DNA of 64,000 nucleotides from the NCBI GenBank assembly GCA_036852015.1, contig JAANDG010000467.1:53511-117510 (forward strand). Direction: 5' to 3'. The first letter of the stretch is position 1; each line of letters begins with the position of its first letter. Made by a program: the position numbers and the translations under genes. Positions 23,501 to 34,985 of the stretch are shown one piece after another. The notes under the pieces were generated by a model. That model searched no databases. It was not told the DNA's origin and saw only the letters and a list, made by a program, of their open reading frames with translations. This DNA comes from Pelodera strongyloides. Lineage: Eukaryota; Nematoda; Chromadorea; Rhabditida; Rhabditidae.

Positions 23501-25058
23501 TTGGAGTCGTCAAACTTGTCCTTTCCATCGCAGGCATTTGCAAAAACATGTGGCTTGGCGAGTTTTGCGGTTGCTGAGGAGATCATCTTGCCGATGAAAC
23601 TAGTCGACTGAAAACATGTACCATATTTACTGGCGTGTACGGTCTACGGTACAACGGTACATAACGTTACGGAACGGTATAACGGCATGGAACAGCGGTA
23701 CGTACATAACGGTACGGAATGGACTCTATTTGCTGCCTCTGAAAATTAGTTCAACTTTTCGTATTAGTACCACATGAAACATCGGCCAATTCTGAGAAAT
23801 TTCCAGTTTATGTGTTGAGAAGCGGAAAACAATCCCATTGCCAGCGTCACTGAGATTCTAACGATCGCTAGCGGTACGAGTTACCGTGCGGTAACCTTAC
23901 CTTAGCTTGAATACAACGAGCCAACAGCTGATGTAACGGTCTTCCAGATATTCAAGGTAAGCTAAGGAAGGCAACCGTACGGTATCTCGTACCCCCAAAG
24001 AAGCTCGTCCTTCATAAAACCCACCGTACAACAATCGGGTGTCTTAGCACAGAAGATTCCACAAAGGTCTCCCCAGTCTTGACACTTCTGGCAGGGTGTT
24101 CCACCACCACCACAAGTAATGTCGGGTATCCACAAGTTGGAAGAACCGGTGTCGAGAACAACCTGCAATATAAAGCGGGTAAAGATAACTCGCAAATAAC
24201 CAAAATCTTACAATTAGTCTGAAATCCATGGCCCGGCCACGGTACCTAAGTCTTATTGTCAGATGACAGGGGGCGGAATTACAGAAACGGCAGAGGCAGA
24301 GCGCATTTGGCAATGTGGTTTCGTGCAAGCCGCGTGGGTTCGGCGTGCAACCCGGCCCGCCAGACCCAACGGCGTGACACCCGCCTGCACGACGTGCCGT
24401 TGCCGCTTGCAAGCCAATTTTCTCGTTTTAACTGCCAATGACAGTGCAGAGCCGAACTGATCTTCACGTTATAGCAAGATATATATAAATATGTATATAT
24501 CCTTGCCTTGAAGGTCTGCTCAGGATATATATAAATATGTATATATCCTTGCCTTGAAGGTCTGCTCAGGATATATATAAATATGTATATATCCTTGCCT
24601 TGAAGGTCTGCTCAGGTGTTCCAATGGTGATGTTTCCAAGGTACTCCTCGTCTTCGTAGTCGTAAACCTGAAACCAGCATGAGCTTGAATTATTTATAAA
24701 ATTTGCAAAATACTGAATCTCTCTCTCTCGAGCCTTCAATGTAAACCTCTTTCTCCCTCTCTCTTTTAATAGTTGATTATTCAAGTCGATTCCTGAAGAT
24801 ATTTTTTATTGTTTGAAGCGCAGTCCTAAATAAACAAGTAAGTCGAAGCTCAAGCCTAAGCCTAAGTCTAACCTTCTGTGGGTATCCAGCCAGGGTCTTG
24901 TGGCCCACAGCGCGCGCCTTCATCTTGGTCGCCACATGATCTGCCCACGTGCCAGCACTCATCATCTTTTTCATTCTCGACTCGAAACGGGTCAAGGGAA
25001 TCTTGTGGACTGCCGCTAGGGCCAGGCCCAAGAGGGCCAATAACAGGAGAATTTTCAT
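20546..25058 (-). CDS. secreted pepsin-family aspartic protease
   Basis: Hydrolyses peptide bonds; the family (A1) works in the gut lumen or lysosomes of nematodes. Exons on the minus strand: 25,058-24,873; 24,667-24,599; 24,162-24,025; 23,607-23,485; 22,455-22,209; 21,994-21,834; 21,565-21,419; 21,099-21,022; 20,722-20,546. Frame and phases agree and give 441 residues. The signal peptide MKILLLLALLGLALAA is followed by a propeptide with Arg/Lys-rich motifs. Active-site triplets are VLDTGSSNLWIPD (Asp about 89) and ISDTGTSFIGAP (Asp about 328); the flap Tyr is in IEYGTGS (about 182); the C-terminal ILGDPFIRQYCNVYD block is intact, so it is probably active. After the first active site there is a Cys-rich insert in exons 3-4 (CGGGGTPCQKCQDWGDLC and following), which makes it longer than typical pepsins. 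Intron 2 starts with GC, not GT, and its donor lies in a tandem duplication. Introns hold a palindromic MITE. The ATG is the only one giving a signal peptide. Confidence 0.95.
22489..22970. mobile_element. 482-bp palindromic TTAA MITE (AGGGATAGGTTCA ends)
   Basis: TTAAAGGGATAGGTTCATCT at the left, GGTGAACATATCCCTTTAA at the right. The arms are almost perfectly complementary (for example GAAAATTGCAGTAAATTTCC and its complement), apart from a loop near 22,700. It lies in intron 4 of the protease, 33 bp from exon 5. Confidence 0.92.
23260..23390 (-). repeat. copy of the GACGAGTTCCAGATG cassette
   Basis: The minus strand reads GCAGAGGTCATGCGCACGAG...GACGAGTTCCAGATGACAAAG, related to cassettes at 37.8, 41.1, 41.65 and 46.8 kb in the repeat block. 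Here it is a lone fragment in protease intron 4. Confidence 0.5.
23640..24000. repeat. ACGGTAC-rich minisatellite and 120-bp inverted repeat
   Basis: Between 23,640 and 23,720 a degenerate CGGTACATAACGGTACGGAA unit repeats. At 23,872-23,995 GGTACGAGTTACCGTGCGG...CCTTACCTTAGCTTGA is inverted to give TCAAGGTAAGCTAAGG...CCGTACGGTATCTCGTAC. All of it is in protease intron 3. Confidence 0.65.
24479..24616 (-). repeat. 46-bp tandem triplication of an exon end and splice donor
   Basis: The unit, read on the minus strand, is CTGAGCAGACCTTCAAG|GCAAGG followed by an AT tract. It repeats three times (donors at 24,599, 24,553 and 24,507). The first copy is the true end of protease exon 2 (PEQTFK); the other two lie downstream in intron 2. 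Confidence 0.95.
24851..24868 (-). repeat. telomere-type repeat in protease intron 1
   Basis: CAAGCCTAAGCCTAAGTCTAAC; on the coding strand this is GTTAGACTTAGGCTTAGG, so the telomere-like run begins at the intron 1 donor itself. Confidence 0.8.
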
Positions 25059-25919
25059 CCCCTAAAATGTAAGGGTCACTTTGACTAAAAAGTAACTAAA
25101 TGTTAAAACGACTTATTTATTTATTTTATTTATTAAGTAACACCACAGTGTGTGTGTGCATCACAACACATATGATAAGAAGAAAGTAGTGTATAACTCG
25201 TTGTGCCTTAGAATATTAACTATTAAACTAAGAAAGATTATACATATGGCGGCTCAGGAAAAATGCCAGAGATATAGTTATGTCAGTACAAGGTACAAGG
25301 TAAAAGGGAATGCTCTCTCAATAGATGGGCGTTGCTGGAAAATAATGGTGGCTTCCTACCCAACTATCGCACGGCATCATATCTTCTTGTTTTATCTTTT
25401 CTGATTTCCACTGATAACGAAACAAGCGGTTGTAAAAGAGAATTATATACTTTTCTTAAGAAGCTATGCCTTTGAATTTTGCTTTTCATAGTTCCGGTAA
25501 CGAAGTGAGACCTTTATTTTATTAACTTATATGTAAAGTAAAGTAAGAACGAAGGCACAGGTCAAGATACAGGCACACGATATTGAAAATAGAACAATGA
25601 TATTGATTCAAAATAAAAGAAATGAAACAGGCAGAAATTAAATACGCAATGGTAAATTAGCGTTCACAGTTCAATCAAGTAATATTATTATTTTTCGGGG
25701 AAACCCACAAAAAGAAACCGAAAAAGAGTTCTAACAAGAGTTACGTAGATTCACAGGAGAAATACTATAATTTATTGAAAAACAATGAGCTCCACGATAT
25801 ATTATTACAGCTCGGTCACCTAGTCATTGTTCCTAACAAAGAAATGCATTTTATTCATATAGGAGCTTGTATTATGAAAATTTATCTCGCTTATTGACTT
25901 TATCGCAGTTCATTCCTAT
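25059..25919. other. intergenic between tyrosinase 3' end and protease 5' end
   Basis: It must hold the protease promoter and the tyrosinase polyA site. AATAAA overlaps the tyrosinase stop on the minus strand (TGAAATAAATAG). No trans-splice or promoter motif can be assigned with confidence. Confidence 0.4.
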
Positions 25920-28900
25920 TTATTTCATTCGGAAGTACTGCATGAACGTTTCGTTGATAGTTTCCTCAACACCGCGGAACTTTTTCGGAACGCCCCGTCC
26001 CTTGCGTGGAGGCGCTGGATGACCGTCACCTAAATTAGCCTTTTGAAACAACGTAATGATGGAGTAATGGTTTGTGCAGTGGACTGGCAATAGAATAACG
26101 CGGGTTCGATTCTGATTACTTATTGTAGTAGAAGAACAGTCTTAAATTCCTCACAAAGCATTTCTTTGTGCATTTCGAAAACATGATTGGTGGAGCAAAT
26201 TCCCTTGAAAAAGAGCACTTATAAAACAAAATTGACACTTGTAGAGTAAATGAGGAATCGGTTTGTATCGACAAGCCAGTCGACAAGTCTCAAATTTAAA
26301 ATCGAACCTTTGAAAGGTGGTTTCGTGACTCCTCCCGCGCGTTGTGACTGCCGACGAGTACTGCACATGCCTTGCAGTTGACTTGTTGAGTAACATGTGC
26401 TGGAAGAGGATTTAATTTTCAAATTTATAAAAGTTTATCTCACAGTCCTGGGCGGATCTCTTATCCTTGATTACAAGTAGAAAAGACTTGTATGAATAGT
26501 TCAAAAAAAACTTGTTTCATTCCTGTTTGACTTGATCAACTGCTTACAAACTTTTTTTTTATAAAATATATTGTCTAAAACACACTTGCAACTTCTTCTA
26601 CAATTCTCACGCATCCAGGGGTTTGTGTTGCATTCTCCGATGGACTGCCAGTATTGACAGTATTGATTGTAGTCGGCGCAAGCTGAATTTTAACCATTGT
26701 AAAAAAATTTTTAACATTGAATGATAAACACATATTCTGCAATCCCTTCAAGAGCTTTTCAAGGCACTGTGCCGTAAAGGTTCGAGGTTCACGCAGCCGT
26801 TGATATAAGTTTTAATACGACTTTGCTAATGAACTACTTGTGTTCGTTTTGGTGCAATTTTGACCTGATCACACAAAGTCGACGTCATGTTGCTCACTGT
26901 GGAATTTACGAACTACCGAGAAAGACATAAGACACTCGTATTCAAATTTTTACAAAATGAAAATTTTCAAATGATTACTCACTTCCAAATGGATAATCAG
27001 GACGGCATATACCACAGCTCACACGGCAATTGCAGCTCATAAATACTGGACTGCGCTGGCAATAATTGGCATTGGTCCAAGTCGAGCAGCAGATATTCTC
27101 GTTGTAACAGCTAAAACAGACGTTGTTGATTTCGTCACACTGTTCTTTCAATGAATGGTTTCATAAACATTTGACATTGCGCAAATATATTTGCCCATCC
27201 GTTTAAATTATTGCTTCTGGAAATACGTGTATTTTGTATTTGGTTGCACATCGTTCCTGGTCAAAAATAAACAAATAAAACTAACCCTGGAGAATTACAG
27301 GCCGCAGTTGTCGTTGACGTAGTTGTTGTAACTAAACAACACTGTTATTATATTCAGTGACTTATTGTGACTTCTAGAGACGTACTATAGGTCATTTTGC
27401 AGAGAATTTCTTGCTAGTATGTCAAAGGCTCGTAGCTTCTCTTTAGAGATAAACACCGATAAAGTATTCTATGGCAACATAGTTCTCTACAAAATGCGTT
27501 TTGGGGATTATTTACCTGCCGCTCCTCCACCACATGTTTGAGCTCTGGTTCGTCCGCATAAGTTGCAAGCTTGCCTAAACGACACGATTCTTATTGTTTC
27601 GTACGAGCATTTTAGTTTCGAAAAGGAATTTTTGAGCCAAAATTAACGTATGTTAACTAGTTTATTGTTTATTTGTTCGTAATCATGACTATATTTTTTG
27701 TTATGCTTACAATATTGTTTACAATGAAATAAATATGTCCACTGAAAATTAGATAGTGACTTAAGTTAGACAAATAAAAAAGAGAAAAAAGTAAAACGAA
27801 AGGTGAGCACCTGCAGTTTTCCGACATCCACAATGGGTTATTATTGCATTCTCCATTCTGCGCCCACCATGTGCAGCTGGGACTTCTGTTGTTGCATTCT
27901 AAACATATGTTTGATTTCTAAACTGACATAAATTGCTGGTTCACTAATTACATATTATGTTGTTGGTAAACATGAATACAGTAAAAGTATGTCGAACACA
28001 GGGAGCCCTAAAAGACCACGCCTCACAACGCGAGTGTTCCTAATATGGTGATGTTTACTCCATTAATATTTTTTGATTCGTTCCTTCTTTCTCGCCCTTT
28101 AGACATGAGGCCATATTCGCCACTCCGGTTCCCTCGGGGAAATATTCCCTGGGACAGAAAATAGCGTTCGAAAGCGGAACACGCATAGAAAAAGACTGGG
28201 AATTCCTCATGGGGAATTGAGTGGTGAATATGACGTCTGCATATGACCGATATATGAGCAAGTTGGGTCTCACCATTTGGGATGTTCATCACATGGTAGG
28301 CACGAGCCGAGCGTTTCAGACTCAAACAGTCTGCAACGTTCGGCCTACCCTTCGAAATGATCGATACATGGATAAGGATAAAGCAAAGCCCCACTTACCA
28401 ACATTGAGATTATACGTTCGCGGAGTGCAGATTCCACAGCTTGCCTGGCACCAAACTCGCATATAATTTGGATTGATATTACATTGATTTTGTTGCGCCC
28501 AAACTGCGCAACACTGGTTCTCGTTGAAGCAGGTCTGCAATAGGTCATTAGGTCATAAGCAGGTCATACGCATGTCATACGCATATAGGTCATGAGCTTT
28601 GCGCAGCTTTGTAAATAATGTAGTCAGTCAGAACACAAATTTCATTGTGACTGTGTTATCAGGGGCTGGATTATGTAGTAAACACGCATTATAAATATGC
28701 AGTTGTCTGGATGTTCTTCACTCATTCTATGAGTGAACTAGACTGCTCAAACCCGTAGGTTTTGATTCCTTATTTTTCTGTTACCCAGATATCTGTGTAC
28801 CTCTGTTCCGCCTGGTAACTGCGACGTGGTCAGAATAGGCGGTTGAGTTGTAGCAGTCTGGGCAACGCATCGTCCGTTTTGGCAGAATCCATTATAGCAG

Positions 28901-31863
28901 ACTTGTTCGCCTAAAAGTTCAATCGATATTGATCGGGAAAATTTGCTTTAGTCAAAAAGGTTTGGGGAAAGCCCTAGACGTTTTTTGACACTACTTTTAT
29001 AATTGTTAAGAGAAATAATTGTTGGACCACAAATAATTGTTGGATTGATAAAACAGTCAATAATATAGAGGGACCCTGTGTGAATCCTTGACAATTTCCT
29101 CCAGCGCGAACTTTCGATGCGCATCGCGCAGCTCCGTGGGATCGATCGCAAAAGAGATATCTGAAGAAGATTTGTCTATCAAGCAGTTAACCATTGCTGA
29201 CATTATTGCAAATCGCTGTTTACTCTTGTTTCCCTCGCCTGTTGCTCTCCCATTTTCTACATTCCTCTCTCTCCCTGACTTTGCCATAGTTTTTCATTAA
29301 AGCGAAATGCCAGATCCTTTGGAAAATTTGCATATGATAAGCAAATCCTATGTATCCTATGCAAATTTTGTACGATTGTCGTGGACGATCGTACAAAATT
29401 AGCATAGGATACATAGGATTTGCTTATCATATGCAAATTTTCCAAAGGAGCTGGCATTTCGCTTTAAAACAATATTGTTGGCTTTCGCGTGCATTGCAAA
29501 AAATTTTTCCGTAGTGCGCCAACGTAATCGGTGCATTTTCAGCATAACTTCTAGTGGTTTAGTGCTTCCAACTGCATAAGAGCTCAACGTGTAGGACCCC
29601 GGTAAACTCATGAGGTTTCCGTGCGGTGATAGTCCGCATGCGGTGTATATGCGGTCAAGGGGTTATGCGGTTATGCGGTGCGGGGTAGGTGTAGAATAGC
29701 CCGTAAGACCCTTACATTGATCCGCAATTGGCACCGAGATTGCAATTTGGCCGTGCCTGATATGTGTACATCTGGTTGGTGTACATATTCGACAATCCGT
29801 CCTAGAGTAAAAATGATAAAGAAGGCCTGTAAGGTCCCGCTACGCTTGGCTCACCGTAATTGAACTAACCTAATGGGTGTAAAACTCACAATTAGCTAAT
29901 TGTAAGTACTTGTCCGTTTTGTTCACAATAAAATTAATTACGAACTCGTGCAACGTGTCTGTAAAATTACAAGCCCAATTACAAGTCTGCAATGCTTAAG
30001 CTTTGGATGTTAGAAAGTTTGACCCTGGTTCAAAGTTTCAAAGCACCCTTGGAAAAAAGGAGTACGCTGATGGTGTGCGTAAAATCTGTAGGAAATAAAA
30101 TGCCTACCCTGTTCACTTTCGGTGAAAATGGGTTCATAATGGAGTTGGAAAAGTGGTTTGATGTCTCACAATTTGCATTGTCCGCTGGGTACTGAGACTC
30201 GCGTTGTGCCGGCGTCTATGACATTTGTATATATTCAGATTAAAGCGAAATACCGGCCGGTTTTTGAAACGAATCGAATACACCTGCATTTCATTCAATT
30301 TATGCAAATGAACATAAATTAGAAAAAAAAACCGAGCTAAATTCGAGTAAATTTGCATAAATATGTAAGAATAGAGTTGTACACTATGAGCTTCAAAAAC
30401 CGACCGGTATTTCGCTTTAACGAATCAGGCTCACGAAAAAAAGCAACCTTGTATGATCTACCCTCTCGAGCTCCTGGTGAGGTAGATTACATCAACATGT
30501 CCCAAAAAGAACGACCCAGTTACTTGCGCACACTGTTACGTATTACATATATTATGTGCGTAGATTTTCCAGCATGAGTATTTCCCACCAAAACATATGT
30601 GCTTTATTTCCTCATATACATGTGAATTGACGTGCGCAAGACCAAACCCATCGTGATACCGTTTTCGTTACAAGGATAACAACTACAATATGCACCGAAA
30701 AATTAACCATAAACTACAAACTAGAAAATACAAAAGAATAATAAGCAACCTGTCTGGCAAGGCGCCACTGCTCCCATATAAAGTCAACCATTGCGTGATG
30801 TTGCCAAAATAGTGGATCGGCGGATGCAGTGCTAAAAAAATTTTTTTTACACAGGAATCGCTCAAGTTACAAAGTGCTAGACAGTCAACAGTGACAGTGT
30901 TCTGGGAATATCTAGATGCAGTATTTGTTGCAAATCTTATAATGCTCATACGTCTTCAGTAAAAAAAAATTGGAGTTCTCAAAAAAAAAGTGTTCTTACG
31001 CAATAACCAGCATGGCGCCTCCTACAAAGGCATGCGCGTTTCCGTGACTGTACTCCAGTGCACTAAAGTCGGGCGGGAACGGACAACTCTAAATAGGATT
31101 TACATTTTTTTTTTGGTTTCACCACCAAATTTAATCTTATTATATAAAGGAGAAGAGTTTACTTGGTCTTTTGTTTGTATGCACGCAAGGAAATCCTTTC
31201 ATAAAGAAAATTTTCTATTCACAATCGAATGAGAGCATACAAAATCTTTGCCTCTGGCGGGTTCGAACCCACAGCAGCACACAGTCTCTCGCTTCACAGT
31301 CCAACGCTCTACCTGCTGAGCTATGCTAGCTTATCACAAGGATAATACACTGCCCTACATACAGCACCTTCAATAGCAAATTTGCATGGTAGCATTAGTC
31401 GAGTGGTGATATAAGCTGATTATTATACGTTTCCACAATCAGAGACGTGTGAATGTGTGGGAGGAGAAAGAGACGAGAGTTAACTTTTTAAATTGTTGCA
31501 ATCCTTTTTTTAAATAGGGAAACAATAGGCCGAAGGCCGATTCCTCCAGTCGGAGAAGAGCCCGTAGGGCTCTTCGAACGGCTGGTATTTTAATAAATTG
31601 GAACTTGAAACCGACCGCCCGCCAATGGCTACGCACATAAAGAGCGTGCGTTCAGTAAGGTCATGCTCATATTCAGCAGATAATTGAAAAAATAAATAAA
31701 TAGAAGTGACGCACCGATTGTGGAGCTGTGTAGGCCATCACTCCTTGTACGTTCGTCTGTGCCATGACTGCGGCAATATCTGCCGGTGCGAAAGGTTGCC
31801 CGAAAGCTCCAACATTTCTTTGTAAAACTTGACCCTGAATCAAAACGTTGGGGTGCAAGGCTT

Positions 31864-31929
<66 letters not shown>

Positions 31930-34900
31930 ATTGTGGACGTGTTAATACGCGAGTTTGCATGCGCGAGTGTGGGTGCATGGGAGCATCGATGTATTTGATT
32001 GTGACTGTGAATGTGTGTTTGCGAGTGTTTGCGTGTGTATGAGTCTATTTGTGTATGTGCGATAAGCTGTATGTGTACCGTGTACGTTTATGTGCATGGT
32101 GTGTGCGTGTGCGTGTGAATGTGTACCGGGTACGCATATGCGCATGCGTGTGTGTTCAGGTGGGCGCTCACATACGTGCATGCATTTGGTTGCGCGGCTG
32201 TGTCGGTAGCACCATTGGCTACCTAAACCATGAAAAAAAATTGGCTCACGTCCAACTGGGTCCAAAATCGAAACGCTCCAGTCACCACACTGCCATTGGG
32301 CGCCGTTTGTCCCATCAATTCGTTAGAAAATAAAACCGAATCCGCTGGAGTTGGCAAGTTGTACTCCAGAGTGGAATCCCAATATGGAAGAGCGACGCTA
32401 GGATCCACCCTGCGCAACAGGAGCTCCAATCTAAATTTGAGCAGATTTTGGTTTAACCACTGATATTAAAGCGAAATACTGGCCGTTTTTGAAACACATC
32501 GAGTACACCAGCATTCTTATGCAGCTTATGCAAATGAACATAAATTAGAAACAAAATTCGAGTAAATTAACATAAATACGTAAGAACTCAGTTGTTCACG
32601 ATGTCTTTCAAAAACCGGCCGTATTTCTCTTTAAAATTAACGTATTGAATAAGTAAGTAGATTTGCGCGTTGTAAGTGCAAATTATTGTGAAGCTTCTAC
32701 CCTTCTACACTTACGATATCCATTTTATTCTGTACATTATGTGTTTGTTGTTTAAATTAACATCAGAGTTGATAACGAATCAACTAAAAAGGACCGTTAT
32801 TGGCAAGTGAAAAACCAATATAGACGAGTATGATAGATATCTAAAATATAACCGAATTTACAAACTATTGCTAACAAGTCGAAAAGCTTCTTTTATGCAG
32901 CTTATGAAACGTATCAACCGTTTTAATTCGCTTCTCTTACAAATAGACAGTTCATTCGTATCAGCTAATAAGCACAGTAAAATAAACAAGTGATATGAAT
33001 GTTTATATCATTTATAGAAACAGAATTGACTTTTTTTTCGGAATAACCTGCATTTTTCGGGTTTTCTGGAACGTGAATCCTAAACATTTGGAGCAGAGCC
33101 CACATATAGGATCATTAGAAGATAATAGAGAAGTCTTCACTTTACTAATATATTCATTATTAAATTTATGCTCGTATTATTTTATTTATTTTATTTTTAT
33201 ACAAAAAGCACCTCTTAATGTACTCTCGATGCCATGGCAGAAATGCAGCTCCACCATGGGCTCCGGCAGCAATTTGCACGTTCGAGTGAATTACTGAATA
33301 TGAAATTATATAATATTTAAATATTTATTAACACATAAAATGTGTGCATCAATATGATGAAAGGTTGACAAGCATCAATTGAATGGCCATGGTTTTAATT
33401 ATCTTGAGCAAATATTGAACATGCGTTCTGAGGCAAGTCACAAGCGAAGAGCGTGCACTCAGTAAGGTTATGCTTTTTTTCCCAGTGGTCACCAAATATC
33501 ACTGACCAATCGTCAAATGTTTTATTTCCGGTGGAAAACATTTGGTGGCCGATAACGACGGTGTTTTTGTTGTTTTCCGTTTTCCTGTTTATAGGACGAA
33601 CTTCAAAGAATAATTGTCTCAACGAACCGGCGAGCGTATTAAAGTCTCCATTATTCTTTATTGTCCACATCGCCCTGTGAAAACGGCCTCTCTCGACGCC
33701 GGTCAACATACGGTATTCCTTGCGTATGGCGCGAACCATTCTAAATTTAAATTTTGAAAATTAACAGGCCACACATTGGAAACCAAAAGCCCCGATTTCG
33801 CCCCGATCAGGCACCTCCAAAACCGAGGCTTGAACGGGCGAAATTATTTTTGAAAGAATCGGGGCAAAATCGGGGTATTCACTCTACTGTGCAACTGCTA
33901 CGCGGTGTTTTAGTTTCGCTAGCTCCACTACACATTTCCAGCTAAATCGAAGTGCCTTGAATACTTACCTTTGCCCATTAGGTAGGTTACAAGTGGCACC
34001 GCTAATCGAACCTAAAACAAGTATTATTTCATTTTCATAGGCGAGTGCCATTCCGCCATTCAACACTTTTCAATTCGCATTCGGCAATTCTGTAGTTTCA
34101 AGTTTCAATTCCGCAAGTGAGGTTCTGGTCGCCATGACTAGATTCGTTTTCACCAGTTTGCCTCGATTCGAAGCGCATTAGTGATTACAGTGATTTATTG
34201 TATCTGCACTGGCAAAATACTGTATATACGCTGGCAAAGTACTGTATAATACATTGTCAAAACGCCACATGTAAGACTTTTAAAAGACTTTTCTTTACCT
34301 TACCTACGAGTGCTGTCAACCTCAAGTGGTGAGCGCTAAGGTCTAAGGGCTAAGGTCTAAAGGCTAAGACAAGCGGAACAATTTACACCACCTCCAAGCG
34401 ACAAGCAAGCGCATGAGAGCGATGTGCAGGCTAGATAGTCTCCTGGCGTAGTTGGTTGTGGACCTAATGAGGCAATTGTCTGCGGAGAACCAGGCGCCGC
34501 AATTGCCGAAGTGATCATTGGTGTTACCCTCTGTAATTCAACAAGTTGGATCTTATTGGTGATTCGCTACTCCATACGCCACATATTTAAACGAGCCCAC
34601 AAGAAAATTGCTGAAAGTGGAGACTCCAAAGCTCCACTTCCACTAACTTCAAAAGAGAAAGGGCAGGCGGTGGAATTACTATTGTGAAAATTAAATTACA
34701 GAATTCAAGTATCTAGTATGCTAGTCAACGCAATGTAATCCAGGAAACACTGCATTATTTGGGCATATATACGCGACGCAGTTGATATGTACGTAGACAA
34801 CCACCAAACCTACACTGAAGGAAAACCGCCCCATATGGCTACCATTTCAAACCTACCCTGGCACTGGTATCCCACGTGGACAGTTGGGCGCACCAAAATT

Positions 34901-34985
34901 GGGATATAGCCGTCGGAGCATTAGCACACTGTCCATCTACCAAAGGAATGAGAAATGGCACCAGAAGGATAAATAACTCCCGCAT
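25920..34985 (-). CDS. secreted tyrosinase with four ShKT domains
   Basis: Di-copper phenol oxidase (o-hydroxylation/oxidation of phenols), secreted; such proteins act in cuticle hardening in nematodes. Minus-strand exons: 34,985-34,857; 34,530-34,392; 34,011-33,969; 33,740-33,628; 33,293-33,212; 32,430-32,250; 31,834-31,715; 31,088-31,000; 30,831-30,750; 30,215-30,108; 29,801-29,716; 29,160-29,075; 28,910-28,801; 28,534-28,399; 27,898-27,811; 27,574-27,516; 27,331-27,286; 27,110-26,983; 26,682-26,586; 26,399-26,308; 26,029-25,920. All phases fit; 707 residues. A signal peptide (MRELFILLVPFLIPLVDG) leads. CuA region: FHRAM, IHSN, AGAHGG and FLPWHREYIKR (about 104-169). CuB: EYSHGNAHAFVGG and DPLFWQHHAMVDFIWEQW (about 270-326). 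Four six-Cys ShKT modules follow (about 457-500, 502-540, 563-606, 609-643), then a basic tail. All copper-ligand His seem present. CuB reads FWQHH where I recall FFLHH. Introns hold MITEs, a GT run and a tRNA-like sequence. Confidence 0.95.
29297..29467. mobile_element. 171-bp palindromic TTAA MITE (AGCGAAATGCYAGCCCC family)
   Basis: TTAAAGCGAAATGCCAGATCC ... GGAGCTGGCATTTCGCTTTAA. The arms contain TTGCATATGATAAGCAAATC in both orientations around a short centre. Near-identical copies are at 43,495 and 51,128. It lies in tyrosinase intron 11. Confidence 0.93.
30240..30420. mobile_element. TTAA MITE, AGCGAAATACCGGCCGG family
   Basis: TTAAAGCGAAATACCGGCCG at one end and GACCGGTATTTCGCTTTAA at the other. 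It begins 25 bp upstream (transcript sense) of tyrosinase exon 10. Confidence 0.93.
31252..31331 (-). tRNA. tRNA-like sequence (pseudo-tRNA or SINE head)
   Basis: The minus strand shows an A box TAGCTCAGCAGGTAGAGC and a B box GGGTTCGAACCC at the right spacing. The anticodon stem and the acceptor stem (GCTAGCA against CCAGAGG) do not pair, so a functional tRNA is unlikely. It lies in tyrosinase intron 7. Confidence 0.55.
31865..31929. repeat. (GT)n microsatellite, about 32 units
   Basis: Pure GT run in tyrosinase intron 6, followed by a GT-rich tract to about 32,150. It yields spurious Cys-Val and His-Thr frames. Confidence 0.97.
32466..32634. mobile_element. TTAA MITE, AGCGAAATACCGGCCGG family
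   Basis: TTAAAGCGAAATACTGGCCG ... CGGCCGTATTTCTCTTTAA with the usual ATGCAGCTTATGCAAATG interior. It ends 36 bp before tyrosinase exon 6 in transcript sense. Confidence 0.92.
33783..33880. repeat. CCCCGATTTCGCCCCGATCA motif, inverted pair
   Basis: Relative of the 680-860 and 1,930-2,100 repeats. Forward copies (GCCCCGATTTCGCCCCGATC) are followed by an inverted copy (GAATCGGGGCAAAATCGGGG). Lies in tyrosinase intron 3. Confidence 0.65.

Noticed and set aside
26501..26585. Reading tyrosinase exon 19 straight on to a TGA at 26,501
   Set aside because: A donor (GCAA|GTGTGT) and two further in-phase exons complete the last ShKT Cys and give a better C-terminus.
31629..32265. Long Cys-Val and His-Thr reading frames on both strands
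   Set aside because: They are translations of the (GT)n microsatellite and its flank within tyrosinase intron 6.
33655..33690. GAGGCCGTTTTCAC in tyrosinase exon 4 matches the end of the 3.9-kb MITE
   Set aside because: The match is 14 bases and encodes the conserved RGRFHRA of the tyrosinase domain, so it is most likely chance.
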